64,000 bases of DNA, from positions 43,895,501-43,959,500 of the forward strand of contig NC_073339.2 in NCBI RefSeq assembly GCF_027580225.2, written 5' to 3'. The number at the start of each line of letters is the position of its first letter. Within the stretch, counting starts at the first letter, position 1. The position numbers were made by a program, and so were the translations under genes. The DNA comes from Misgurnus anguillicaudatus. Taxonomy: Eukaryota > Chordata > Actinopteri > Cypriniformes > Cobitidae. The notes under the pieces were generated by a model that was not told the origin of the DNA, made no database searches, and was given only the letters and a program-made list of their open reading frames with translations. Of this stretch, positions 34,563-45,790 are shown piece by piece.

Positions 34563-35946
34563 AAATGGAAAGTTCACCCAAAAATGAAAATTCTGTCATA
34601 ATTTTCTCATCCTCATGTTTTTCAAAACCTGTAAGAATCAGAGATGCGAACTTGTCACCTTTTGCAAAATTAGCAGTTTTGGATCCAAAATAGGTACTTC
34701 TTGTGATTCATCAGATCCAATTTGAAAATGGGGGGTAAGAGGGGTCTGCGACAGTGTCAAAATCATGTCCAGCTATTGTTGTAACAATGTGCACAATGAA
34801 CAATGTAAAAATGAACAATATATTGTATATAAGCATTTATTAATTCTATATATTATATATATTACATGTATTAATTCTTGTTTATGTAATTACAGTAATT
34901 GATAGGCCTGTCACGATTATGAAATTTGGCTGACGGTTAATTACCTAATAAACTGTGACGATTAATTGCCTGTTTTAGGACTTTGACGATTAATTGTCTG
35001 TTTATTGCTTTAACATTTAATTTTCATGCATTACATAACACATATTTAAAAGTAATTATTTAATGAATATATCTTTCAAAAAATGAAAATTCTTCATAAG
35101 AAATAAACACAATAAAGTGTCTGAAAAATAACTGAAAATAAAAATGCAATCAAAATAAACTGACTATACCAGAACAGTCCTTTAATATTAGCCAATCCTA
35201 CTAAGGTCATATTAGTACTGGACCACATGTCTGTAGTGGCTGCAAAAAGTCAATTCCTTACAGATCTTTAAGAATAGCATCCTTCACTTCCCTAAATTTG
35301 GAATTGCTGTTTTAGAAATGTATGTTTTACCTGTCAGTTCATACTGCTTATCAAAGTTTTGCAGCATTTCTTTAAATGCTGTTTTTTTCTACTGTATTGA
35401 ATGGCTTTGCATGTATTGCATTACACTGTCAGTTAAGGAGCGCCAATAGATACTGTCTTGTTTATACAGGCACTGCAGCTCCCCTTTGTGTTTTTTAAAG
35501 AGATGTGCAGTCATTGCGGTAATCTGAAATCATCGCGATGAGGTCAAACAATAGCGATGAGACGATTATTTAATCATTGTTACAGCCCTAGTAATTGATG
35601 TTAGTTTATGGTGCATTGACTAATGTTAACAGTTTCAACTATGATTACAAAAATGTATTAGTAAATGCTAAAATTAATAAGGTTACAATTAATTAATAAG
35701 TAATTAATAAAAAGAATTAAAATGAAAAACAAATAATAATTGATATATAAACTGTTTTATATGTTGATGTCCATAGGTAGGAAAACAAATATGATGGGTT
35801 TCAATGGGTACCGTCGACTGTGTGCTTACCATCATTTATAGTAACTTAATTTGTGTTCATCAGAAAAAAGAAATTCATACAGGTTTAGAACAACATGAGG
35901 ATGAGAAAATAATGACAGAATTTTTTTTTAGATGAACTACCCCTTT
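34563..35946. mobile_element. TIR repeat (AAAGTTCACCCAAAAATG ends), interrupted by a hAT
   Basis: AAGTTCACCCAAAAATGAAA, TTCTGTCAT and TTTTCTCATCCTCATG at the left return inverted at 35,880-35,946 (CATGAGGATGAGAAAATAAT then GAACTACCCCTTT). The hAT at 34,903-35,590 lies inside. The same end occurs at 2,548; a related short stretch is at 37,020-37,085 and a pair at 48,363-48,965. Confidence 0.65.
34903..35590 (+). mobile_element. hAT element, family F, perfect 8-bp TSD
   Basis: Left TAGGCCTGTCACGATTATG, right TTTAATCATTGTTACAGCCC followed by TA. Exact flanks GTAATTGA at 34,895-34,902 and 35,591-35,598. 688 bp with repeated GACGATTAATTG near the left end. A second copy starts at 63,614. Confidence 0.88.
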
Positions 35947-37195
35947 ATGCATTTTCTGACAAAATTCTCAGTTAGCAATGGTTACCCTTACTAGGTTTGC
36001 TGCCCAAGTGCCAGGATGCTTTAGGTAGTTACCAAGGGTTGCTTTATGAATGGTTGCTGTAAGGTGTTCAGAGATGTTCTGTTTTTTTAGGGCTTTGCTT
36101 TGCAGTTCCTGTGGTTTGTTGCTTACTGGTCCCAGAAAATCCACCCCAAAGTCTTTGTTTTTTTTGGTAGCCAGGACATGGCATCTTTGTTTTCTGTCTT
36201 TTACCATAAATCTTTTTTTCGTTTTATCTCTAATGTTCTTTGCCTGCACTTTTCATCAGATTTCATGCCTACCTGTGAGGCCTAAAATGGTCTCTACTTT
36301 TGACTTAGGACTAAATAGGAACTGAGAACTCTTTTGCGCTTTAACTCGCTGCTAACCTGCATGATGTTGCATTCCAACCTTTTTTTTTCTTACTATTTAC
36401 ACTCAAAACCTATTTTCGCAAAGCCATTTTTCACATCCACCACCCCCTTTATTGCCCATTATGCAGCAGAGCGCCTTAAGTCTCCGTTATTATAATCTTT
36501 ATCCTACTTTGGAAACACTCCACTGAGACGTGACTTCGCTGTTAGTACCGCATGCTAATCAACTTTAATACGAAGTAGCACAAGGGAGTCGCAGCATCTT
36601 CATTAGACCATTCTTCACCTCCTACGGAGGTTGATTAGGAGTGAAGTTGCCATGGCGATGGAATCAGATTTCAGCCCCTCCCTTACTCTGATGCCCATTA
36701 ACCCCCAGCTGGAAACGATGGTGCTTGGCCTGACCCCTGGGCCCTGGCCATGAATATTCAGTGTAGGATGATGAATGACGCTAATGCGCCGAGTTGCTGT
36801 AGTCGGGGGCCCGGTGGACCCCGGGAGACGGAAAGGTCAGGCTGTGAGGATTTGCCGCACTGTTTCTTTTAGTCAATTAAACACTTAATCACTTTGTTTT
36901 GTCTATTTAGCCTTTTTTCATTCTTTGGTGCATGTTCTTTGAACTGATACTCATTTCAGGGTTGATTATGGTGCTCTTTGGTGTCTCTTTCTGTGATTAG
37001 GTGTCTGAAGAAATGGTTACCCCCTTAAATTAAAATTTAGTAATTTATTACTCACTCTCATGTCATTTCAGCTGGTAAAATTTGCTTTTTCCATAGAGCA
37101 CAAAAGAAAAGCAGGGTGTCAAGCCCAAAACACGCCATAAAGTGGTCTAGTGAACTATATTTCAAGTCCTCCACATTACAGCATATTGGATAGCC
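35947..37195. promoter_or_regulatory. Repeat-poor stretch, candidate non-coding regulatory DNA (best part 36,400-36,840)
   Basis: 36,400-36,840 is of balanced composition with no repeat ends, homeodomain-type sites (GCTAATCAACTTTAATACG) and a CCATGAATATTCAG palindromic motif, in a long intron of a developmental polarity gene. This is inference; conservation cannot be tested here. Confidence 0.25.
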
Positions 37196-37284
37196 TGTGT
37201 TCCTGTAGCTCATTTGGTAGAGCATTGCGTTAGCATTGCAAAAGGTCATGGATTTGACCCCAGGAACAGACTTACTGATACAAT
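37196..37284 (+). repeat. tRNA-derived SINE head
   Basis: TTCCTGTAGCTCATTTGGTA then GAGCATTGCG (A box region) and GGTCATGGATTTGACCCCAG (B box region), with AACAGACTTACTGATACAAT after it. It leads directly into the tandem array. Confidence 0.75.
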
Positions 37285-39060
37285 GTGTATTCTGTAACGC
37301 AATCAAGTCATGCGAAAAAGTTATAATTTGCGCAAACGACATGATCGAGGTGAATATTATGCATTTGCAGCAATCACGTCGTCAGGTGCTAATTTGCGTC
37401 TATTTGCATCAATTTATATGTAATCTATTCACACACAAAATTAAATTCACTTTTGGTAAGCACACACCAAATGTCGCTTTGGATAGAAGCATCCCTAAAA
37501 TGCATATGTAAATATTAAATCTTGTTTGGGTTCGCCTTCAAATAAAATATAAAGCATCAATAAAAAAAATTATGTTTCTGAATTTGTAGACGATTGTGTT
37601 AGCAGCGCACAGGTCATTGGTTTGCCCGCAGGAACACACTTACTGAAAAAAAAAATGCTGTAATGCAATCAAGTCATGCGAAAAAGTTACAATTTGCGCG
37701 AACGACATAATCTAGGCGAATATTAGGCATTTGCAGCAATTACGTCGTCAGGTGCTAATTTGCGTCTATTTGCATCTTTGCATTAATTTATATGTAATCT
37801 ATTCACATAAATAATTAAATTCACTTTTGGTAAGCACACATCAAATGTCGCTTTGAATAGAAGCATCCCCAAAATGCATACGTAAATATTAAATCTTGTT
37901 TGGGTTCACCTTCAAATAAAATATAAAGCATCAAGAAATTTTTTTCTGAATTTGTAGACAATTGTGTTAGCAGTGCACAGATCATTGGCTTCACCCCAGA
38001 AACACACTTACTGATAAAATGTATGCTGTAAGTGTAATGCAATCAAGTCATGCGAAAAAGTTACAATTTGCGCGAACGACATAATCAAGGCGAATATTAG
38101 GAATTTGCAGCAATTACGTCGTCAGGTGCTAATTTGCGTCTATTTGCATCAATTTATATGTAATCTATTCACACACAAAATTAAATTCACTTTTGGTAAG
38201 CGCACACCAAATGTCGCTTTGGATAGAATATGCAAATATTAAATCTTGTTTGGGTTCGGCTTCAAATAAAATATAAAGCATCAAGCTAAAATTTTATGTT
38301 CCTGAATTTGTAGACAATTGTGTTAGCAGTGCACAGATCATTGGCTTCACCCCAGAAACACACTTACTGATAAAATGTATGCTGTAGGTGTAATGCAATC
38401 AAGTCATGCGAAAAAGTTACAATTTGCGCGAATGACATAATCAAGGCGAATATTAGGCATTTGCAGCAATTACGTCGTCAGGTGCTAATTTGCGTCTATT
38501 TGCATCAATTTATATGTAATCTATTCACACAAATAATTAATTTCACTTTTGGTAAGCGCACACCAAATGTCGCTTTGGATAGAATATGTAAATATTAAAT
38601 CTTGTTTGGGTTCGACTTCAAATAAAATATAAAGCATCAAGCTAAAAATTTTATGTTCCTGAATTTGTAGACAATTGTGTTAGCAGTGCATAGATCATTG
38701 GCTTCACCCCAGAAACACATTTACTGATAAAATGTATGCTGTAGGTGTAATGCAATCAAGTCATGCGAAAAAGTTACAATTTGCGCGAATGACATAATCA
38801 AGGCGAATATTAGGCATTTGCAGCAATTACGTCGTCAGGTGCTAATTTGCGTCTATTTGCATCAATTTATATGTAATCTATTCACACAAATAATTAATTT
38901 CACTTTTGGTAAGCGCACACCAAATGTCGCTTTGGATAGAATATGTAAATATTAAATCTTGTTTTGGTTCGGCTTCAAATAAAATATAAAGCATCAAGCT
39001 AAAAATTTTATGTTCCTGAATTTGTAGACCATTGTGTTAGCAGCGCACAGGTCATTGGTT
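37285..39060 (+). repeat. Five-copy tandem array of SINE plus MITE-like core (about 357-374 bp period)
   Basis: The core AAGTCATGCGAAAAAGTTAC starts near 37,304, 37,671, 38,045, 38,400 and 38,758. Each unit holds the core (TTGCGCGAACGACATAATC, TTACGTCGTCAGGTGC, TTGCGTCTATTTGCATC), then SINE tail wording (TGTCGCTTTGGATAGAA), a spacer (AATCTTGTTTGGGTTCG) and a partial SINE B-box region (GTGTTAGCAGTGCACAGATC). The last two units are nearly identical. The open frames in it are incidental. Confidence 0.85.
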
Positions 39061-39172
39061 TGATACCCAGTAAACAGACGCAACGTTAAAATGATTTTCT
39101 TGAACGTACTCTTGAACGTAGAAGTTGCTGTTAATAAAAGTGTCAGCCAAATGCTTACATGTAAAATATAAA
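39024..39172 (+). repeat. SINE 3' part closing the array
   Basis: GTGTTAGCAGCGCACAGGTC, ATTGGTTTGATACCCAG and a final TAAAAGTGTCAGCCAAATGC tail with TTACATGTAAAAT. It lacks the MITE-like core, so it looks like the far side of the original SINE. Confidence 0.6.
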
Positions 39173-40252
39173 TATCGTAAGGGTTTTGCCTTGAAACGTT
39201 TTTTTTATTTTTTTTTATTCAACAAAATTACCAAACTATATTAAAAACAGAAAACTGCCAGTAGATGAAACTGATGATGCAGAAACTGTAATTCCAATTA
39301 TCGGCCAATTTATTGCTTTTTAATTTTTTGAAGCATCCTAAGAAGGTCACTCAATGTCCTGAATTGGTTTCAGTTATAATTACTCTCGCATAAATTTTGC
39401 ATTCGTCTGACTGCTGTCAACCTCCAAAGATAAATGTTCAGGAATAGAATATGTCGATAAAACTTGATATCCCGAATTATCATACTGACCATAAACGGTT
39501 CCTCGCCCACATCTCTGAGGTAATTATCATGCATTCGGCTGCCCGTCTTTCTTTCCCTAATGCCATAATCAACCACTTGAGGTGAAAAATTATGTCTCTC
39601 TCTCTCTCTCTCTCTCTCTCCCTCTCTGTGTGTGTGTGTAACACTTTTTCTTAAATCCATAAAATGACCTAAAAACATCTACTACACCCTGTGATGACAG
39701 AGTACTGTACTTACCCAGGATCCACATTACCTATCATTCACTCACTTGCGCTCACTGAGGCATTATGGGTCTGTCACCATGTGCCAGTGCTATAAGTCTT
39801 TTGAATGGGCCGGTTGTGAGCCATTTAGACGTAATTGTTTTATTTGGATCTTGGTCAGAGAACCCATGAAGCGTTTACAAGATTTCTATTGATTCCTATT
39901 ATCATAACATGTAAGCTCTGCGTACTGCTTATTGCTGGCTCTTAAGACAACATCTTAACTTCTCCCTCATTTGTTAGTCACTTGGGATAAATATAAGTAG
40001 ATTAAAACCCAATTTAAATCCTACAGGACAAACCAAAATTGGTTCATGTAGTAGAAGTCTTATTAAATAATATTGTCTAATATCATATACACGTATACCA
40101 TCTTACATGGGTTTTTTTTTTTCATTAGCATTTTTTAAAATACTTTCATGGTTAATTTTGTTATTCTGAAGCTAGTGGCAAGTGGGTGTTGGTTGGGTGT
40201 ACAAATAAATTTTATTTGCTAAATTAAAGAATGTGTGACATAACATCTACAA
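39173..40252. other. Intron 2 stretch with a (TC)n(TG)n microsatellite
   Basis: 39,594-39,640 is (TC)n followed by (TG)n. The remainder is AT-rich without recognised features. Confidence 0.5.
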
Positions 40253-40735
40253 CATGGTAACTATGTGGACACCCCCTCTCCGATGCCCGGGTTGGCCAGG
40301 CCCCTTCTTTCGAAGACAAATTGTCATGCTATAACAATGATATTCTCTTGTGTGCTTTAAGTCTTGTGGCAACATCCATTTTCTGTAACAGCACGGCAAA
40401 GCCCCTGTGCACAAAGCGAGGTCCATATAGAAATGATTTACTATAAGCCTGGTGTGGAACAACACGACTTGCCTGCACAAAGCCCAGACCTGAACCCCAG
40501 CTGAACGTCTTTGGGATAAATCAGGACCCCGACTGCGAGCTAAAACTCATCATCACCCGACATCAGTGCCTGACCTCACTGACGCTCTCGAGTCTGAATA
40601 GGAGCAAATCCCTGCAGCAATGTTTCAATGTCTAGTGGAAAAGCTTTCCAGAAGTGTCTGCCAATGGCTTTGATATTAAAGGCTCAACAAGCACACATCG
40701 TGAATGCCCACATATTTCTTCTAGATTGCTTAATT
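40253..40735 (+). pseudogene. Internally deleted, decayed Tc1-like transposon
   Basis: The 5' end wording ATGTGGACACCCCCTCT is joined to a 3' transposase part with CAGCACGGCAAAGCCCCTGT (QHGKAPVHKAR; the usual QHDNAPVHKAR has lost its catalytic Asp), then QHDLPAQSPDLNP, then a shifted ERLWDKSGPRLRA with in-frame stops, and PAAMFQCLVEKL. The third catalytic block has lost its PIE. Multiple stops and frame breaks show it is dead. It is a Tc1/mariner relic of a DD34E-type lineage by its wording. Confidence 0.7.
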
Positions 40736-40929
40736 TCTTAGATTTAAAGTGCTATTAAATAACAATTAAATTAACTAAAAAAAAGGAAAAGAGAATGAGC
40801 GAGCAATCTGGTTTATTTCTTTAACTTGTAAATGAATCAAGATTCTAGTTGCATTTAAATTGTGCAATTTATCATTCACTGATTCCCCTCGTACCCGTCA
40901 TGATTTTATAAACAAGCATTTTTCCTCTG

Positions 40930-41340
40930 ATTTTGGTGGTTCTTTCAAGCAGCGGTCATCTGTGTAATGTTTTGGACCATGAAAACATTCCTAATGAATT
41001 TGGCATGCAAATTAGCACATATTTCAAAGCTCATTCAGAACTGAATGAGCGTCAAGTAATTCACGTTATTGTCGACCGCAATTAATATGCAAATTTGAGT
41101 ATTTCTGGTCGATAGTGATGTGGCATCCTGCTAATTTCGAAACGCTCTTTTGTTTTGCATTACACGTCTGTCGTTTATTGAGAGCGAGATCGCAGCATCT
41201 GAATGAAGCCTGATTGCTAAAGCAGATGAACGTTTAACCGCTGTGGCTTTCGAAATTTTGACGCCGTAGTTAAGCGCTATTCAGCTAATGCGAGCCGTGG
41301 ATTCATTCGATTACATTGCAAATGCAGAAGGATGATTTTA
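40930..41340. promoter_or_regulatory. Candidate conserved non-coding element
   Basis: A repeat-free block with octamer-like ATGCAAAT (41,005-41,012 as CATGCAAATTAGC; ATATGCAAATTTGAG near 41,086), CTCATTCAGAACTGAATGAG palindrome (about 41,030-41,049) and several ATTA/TAAT sites. Dense transcription-factor-like motifs in a long intron suggest an enhancer; this is inference. Confidence 0.3.
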
Positions 41341-42236
41341 ATAAAAAAAATAACACAATACATGAAGAACGTGATTGATTGGGGCCATTCAGAAACTAGA
41401 AAGAGGGCAGCGGGAAGTCATTTTTACTGATGAACAAATATCTGTGATGATTTCGGCATCTGTGTGTGAGAGTGAATGAATAGTTACTTTCACATAGACT
41501 CAATATTTTTATATATATAATAACAGCAAAAACAAATTTTCGGTGTTCGGCCAAACAAGTGAAAAGGCTGAATACATTTTACCGAACAATGAGGTCTTTG
41601 ATGACGTGACTGAATAGCAATCAGAGCAGAATGACATTGTTAAATTGTTAAATAATGTGAAATAAACAGTAAAAATGACATTCTGAAAATGTAACTTGTG
41701 TAATGATGAGAAAATTGGCAAAATGAATAGTTAGGTTGTTCTTTTGGTGCATCTTTGCAAAACACATTACTGAATTGTTAACCAGTCAGGGTTTTATGAC
41801 ACTCAACATTAATATTCATTGTAGTTGTGTTCATTGAGTTCATTGTATATTCTAATAGTAAAGTGTTGCAACGTTGTGCATGTTAAATCTTATTGAGCAA
41901 GCGTCTGTTATGCATTCTCATTCCTTGTGCTTGACTCCCATTGATATCCCAGACTGGGAGAATGTTTCAGTACTCCAGAACAAAAGCTTTGATGAGGGCA
42001 TGACGTACTTTGCCTGTAGTTTTTTTTTAAGCACACAATAAAGTGCTGTCATTTAATCAGACGAATTGCAACAAACGTGCATCACGTTGCAAAGAAACTC
42101 CTGCGATGAAAAGCCACAGATGTAATTGTGCACAGTCAATGAGTGGTGACTAATATTGTCTGTACTTGTTTAGTTATTTGCATAGAGTTTTCAAAGACTT
42201 GTTTACCTTTTGTCTGTATAACATTATTTGTAGAGT

Positions 42237-42397
42237 ACACTGTAAAAACTGATATGAAATCAACATATATTTTTATGTTACTTTAACTTAACAAGTTAAG
42301 TTAAACAATTTCAACTTGTTTTTTGTACGTTATGTCAAGTTATCACAAGTCAAAACCTTAAATGGTAAGTTGAATTGACTTGCATTTTTTACAGTGT
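42237..42397. mobile_element. MITE, ACACTGTAAAAA...TTTTTACAGTGT
   Basis: Perfect short inverted ends. The interior repeats AAGTTAAGTTAAA and CAACTTG words. 161 bp. Confidence 0.7.
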
Positions 42398-43568
42398 AGG
42401 TTTACCTGTTGATGGCATTGCATTCTCTTAAGTAATTGTTCATAACATGCTTTAGGTGTAGGGCTCGACAATAGTGCTAAAAACTTTTTTTTTAAATGTA
42501 GCCTTAAAATATTAGGTAATGTTAACTAAAACTTAGAGTAAATGTAACTTAAAATTTCTAGTACTAAATTTCAAGTTGACTTAACTTGAAATAATTTATA
42601 ATATCAATTGCTCTGTCCAACTTTTCCACTTTCAAAGGCTGTTTTTTTAATTGTATTAATTTTACTTTGGTGTTCATATACACTAGTCAACATTTAAAGT
42701 GGGTCAAAACCTTTTATAAAAGTTTGAACAATACCTGTTCTTGTCTTAGGACAACTTTAATGACAACATTTTGGATCTACTTTAAATGTTGACTATTGTA
42801 GTTGCATTTTTTGACATGCATTTTCAGATATTGTGGAGAGAAATGCAGTACATTCTGCTGAACAGGTTGTAAGCAAACATGAATCACCCTAATGATGATT
42901 TTACAAAAATTGTTATTTACAACAAAACAACATCAATACTACTAAGAGCTTAAACCTTTATGAACAACCACTTAAGAACCATTTATCAGTGCTTATTCTA
43001 GTTCAAACATAAATCAAATTATTCAGGTGCAAATGATTGTATATTCCTCATATTTTGAACTTTTTTATGAAAAGTTTTATAGTTTTATGAAATTTAAATT
43101 TATGTTAAAAGCTAAATGAACTATGTCCGACACAAAATATTAAGTGAAGTTTACTTGATTGTTGAAGTAAAGACATTTGGGTTTACAGTCTGTATGTTTA
43201 AGTGTACATTCACACATTACTTTGCACTTTTATATTTATATTTTATATTTATATAGATTACTTTTACTGGAGTCTCTGCTCATTTATGATTTCATGATTT
43301 TCATGAAATTGTATTCTGTATTATGACTTATTTTTCCTGACAGTTTTTGCTGATGAGAATAGCATGTTGAATCTCTACAGCTTTCATATGAGGTTTTAAC
43401 CTCTTGGCATATTGGCATCATTATGGAGTCATAATTATAGTGACCATACCATTTGTGTAGAAATGACATTTACTGGTACAAAGTGAAGGCTGGCCAAGTC
43501 TTGAGGTCAACATTAATTAGTGTTCTCACTTAGTAGACAACCTTTCACGAGCTTAAGTTTCTTCAGCC
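42398..43568. other. Intron 2 stretch, no exon
   Basis: AT-rich; no bounded element. Confidence 0.4.
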
Positions 43569-43610
43569 CTGTCCCAAATGACATGCTTAATGCGGACTTG
43601 CATGCTTGGT
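43569..43610 (+). repeat. Lone end of MITE family C
   Basis: GCCCTGTCCCAAATGACATG then CTTAATGCGGACTTG, like the left end of 3,496-3,920. Confidence 0.5.
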
Positions 43611-43698
43611 TTGCACAGGTCTGTTGCTGTAAGTTTGAGACTGCCTCACTTGTCATATTAAAGATGCTGACTACCATACAGTCTTTCACCTATTGACA

Positions 43699-43815
43699 TA
43701 ACATCTGCATTTATTAATTTACCAAATGCTTTTATCCTAAGCAAATTGTACAAATTTTAAACAGTACCTGTTCCTTGGGTTCAAACTCATGACCTTTGTT
43801 TTGCTAACACAGGAA
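43699..43815 (-). repeat. tRNA-derived SINE, inverted
   Basis: Reverse of the SINE: ACCAAATGCTTTTATCCTAA tail, GGGTTCAAACTCATGACC B-box region, then TGCTAACACAGGAACTACC. Confidence 0.65.
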
Positions 43816-44057
43816 CTACCAAACCATCTTGCAGCAAAATTACACCAAAATGTGTGGACTTTTAGATGAAAAAGATTGTAGGCATCTTAAGGGACAAGAC
43901 TTTGGAGGTCACGAATACAATCTATTTCGAAATTATTACAATAAACACATAACAGGACATTTACCCTTAGGGTATGATTTTTGCATTGTAATATTTTCAT
44001 AACAATTTCCCTGCAATTCTCATTAATATACAGTAAAGTGAAAACATTTATTGTGAA

Positions 44058-44324
44058 GTAGGGCTGTGACGTTTGTCATCAGCACTGCACAACCGCGGTG
44101 GTGAAGTGGGACTTGCAGTGTTGTGCACGTCACAAAAAATGAAAAATATAAATTACGGTCTCGCACAGTAAGATGTCTTAAAGTTCGAGCACCCACCAAA
44201 ATGGCAAAGCGCATATGCTTGTTTGCTTCAGATTTGGTGTCTAAAACTACGCAGAAAATGTGACCGTGCCGCTATCCTCCTTTTCCTGGCGCCTGTAAAC
44301 ACATATATGTATTATATGAAATAA
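44058..44324. repeat. hAT-like end fragment next to the Tc1 piece
   Basis: TAGGGCTGTGACGTTTGTC start and ACAACCGCGGTGGTGAAG, resembling ATGCCACCGCGGTGGTGAAC near 26,564. Its right end is lost at the Tc1 junction. Confidence 0.4.
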
Positions 44325-44822
44325 TACGGACGTGTAATGGTGTGGGGGATGTTTTCTTGGCACACTTTAGACCCCTTAGTGCCAATTGGGCATTGTTTAA
44401 ATGCCACGGCCTACCTGAGCATTGTTTCTGACCATGTCCATCCCTTTATGACCACCATGTACCCATCTTCTGATGGCTACTTCCAGCAGGATAATGCACC
44501 GTGTCACAAAGCTCGAATCATTTCAAATTGGTTTCTTGAACATGACAATGAGTCCACTGTACTAAAATGGCCCCCACAGTCACCAGATTTCAACCCAATA
44601 GAGCATCTTTGGGATGTGGAACGGAAGCTTCGTGGCCTGGATGTGCATCCCACAAATCTCCATCAACTACAAGATGCTATCCTATCAATATGGGCCAACA
44701 TTTCTAAAGAATGCTTTCAGCACCTTGTTGAATCAATGCCATGTAGAATTAAGGCAGTTCTGAAGGCGAAAGGGGGTCAAACACAGTATTAGTATGGTGT
44801 TCCTAATAATCCTTTAGGTGAG
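44325..44822 (+). pseudogene. Tc1/mariner transposase, C-terminal 151 codons, DD36E spacing
   Basis: An uninterrupted frame of 151 codons (44,337-44,792) with MVWGMFS at residues 1-7, FQQDNAPCHKA with the second catalytic Asp at residue 52, and SPDFNPIEHLWD with the catalytic Glu at residue 89. That leaves 36 residues between them, not the 34 of classical Tc1. It ends ...AKGGQTQY-stop, followed within 20 bp by a TIR-like CCTAATAATCCTTTAGGTGA. The N-terminal HTH domains and the first catalytic Asp are missing: upstream sequence is a different repeat. The lack of stops suggests it is fairly recent. It cannot be active. Confidence 0.85.
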
Positions 44823-44836
44823 TATGCATTATAAAC

Positions 44837-45192
44837 TAAAGATGCAACAACTAATGGAATAGTCAATAATATTCGATAATGACAATAGCGTTCAACAAAC
44901 GTTATTATCTATTAGCTTGGTCTGTGATGTCATTTGCCGGCCTTTCGATTGCATGCAGCTATATCATGTAGCATAGAGCAGCGGGAGGTACATGATGACC
45001 CGAGAGAGTGCAATGATTGCCTGGACGATGGCTTTTAAATAAAAGTTTAATTTCTTTGTTTAATATAAGTGACTTTGTCTTTATTGGGAGCAGATGTGCT
45101 TGACTTTAACTAATCGATGATGATGTTTGTTGACTGCTTTTGACATTATCAAATATTATCCACGACTATTCGATTACTTATTGCAGCTCTAC
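44837..45192. mobile_element. hAT-like element, GATGCAACAACTAATGGAAT ends
   Basis: GCAACAACTAATGGAATAGTC at the left and GACTATTCGATTACTTATTG then CAGCTCTA at the right are inverted. Flanking 8-mers do not match. Confidence 0.45.
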
Positions 45193-45239
45193 ATGAAATG
45201 TTAAATCAAAGTTGCATGCTTCCAGCATATCTCCCCTGT

Positions 45240-45790
45240 GTCTTCATCAGCCCTCATGCACTCAAATGCACTTGACGGACTGCTTGACAGTGTTTGTTAA
45301 GTCTCGACTCACCCTCTTCACCCATAATTTGCTAACTCTCGACACAAGCGTCAAGTCACACACATCAGCCTTCCCAACACGCCGCTTTTGAGGAGGTTAC
45401 CAAGTCAACCTCACCGGATAAAACTAATAAAACACATTGTGCGAAACGCTCTGCTGCAATTATAAACCGTAAACTCGCACCTGGGTCCCCCACACCGTCC
45501 ACCAATCAGCAGTCATCACGCCCTTCATTATTATTATTATCAATTTTCACAGGCACCCGCCACGCTAATTAATTGTCTTAACGAATGGGCCTTTCTTGAT
45601 GAGACGGTAATGAGTCTGAATAGCCCTCTTGAAACAGACAGCGTTCGTCTGGGAAACACACACTTATCAGATACACGCTGTCAACTCCTATTTCTCAAAG
45701 TACGTCTCGAAGCTATGATGGATTGTAATTGTGCGTCTCGGCCCAGAATGATTTTTATTAGAGAGGTGCATTGCATTTGATCAGAGGAAC
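45240..45790. promoter_or_regulatory. Repeat-poor block, candidate regulatory DNA
   Basis: Balanced composition, CACGCTAATTAATTGTC homeodomain-type site and no repeat ends. Inference only. Confidence 0.22.

Noticed and set aside
37196..37284. tRNA gene
   Set aside because: A- and B-box-like words are present, but the cloverleaf is degraded and the downstream sequence is a SINE body.
37285..39060. CRISPR-like array (regular repeats)
   Set aside because: Units are about 360 bp and repeated over their full length with no unique spacers, in a vertebrate genome.
44337..44792. Functional or domesticated transposase gene
   Set aside because: Lacks the N-terminal DNA-binding domains and first catalytic Asp; simply a 5'-truncated copy with its 3' TIR-like end still attached.
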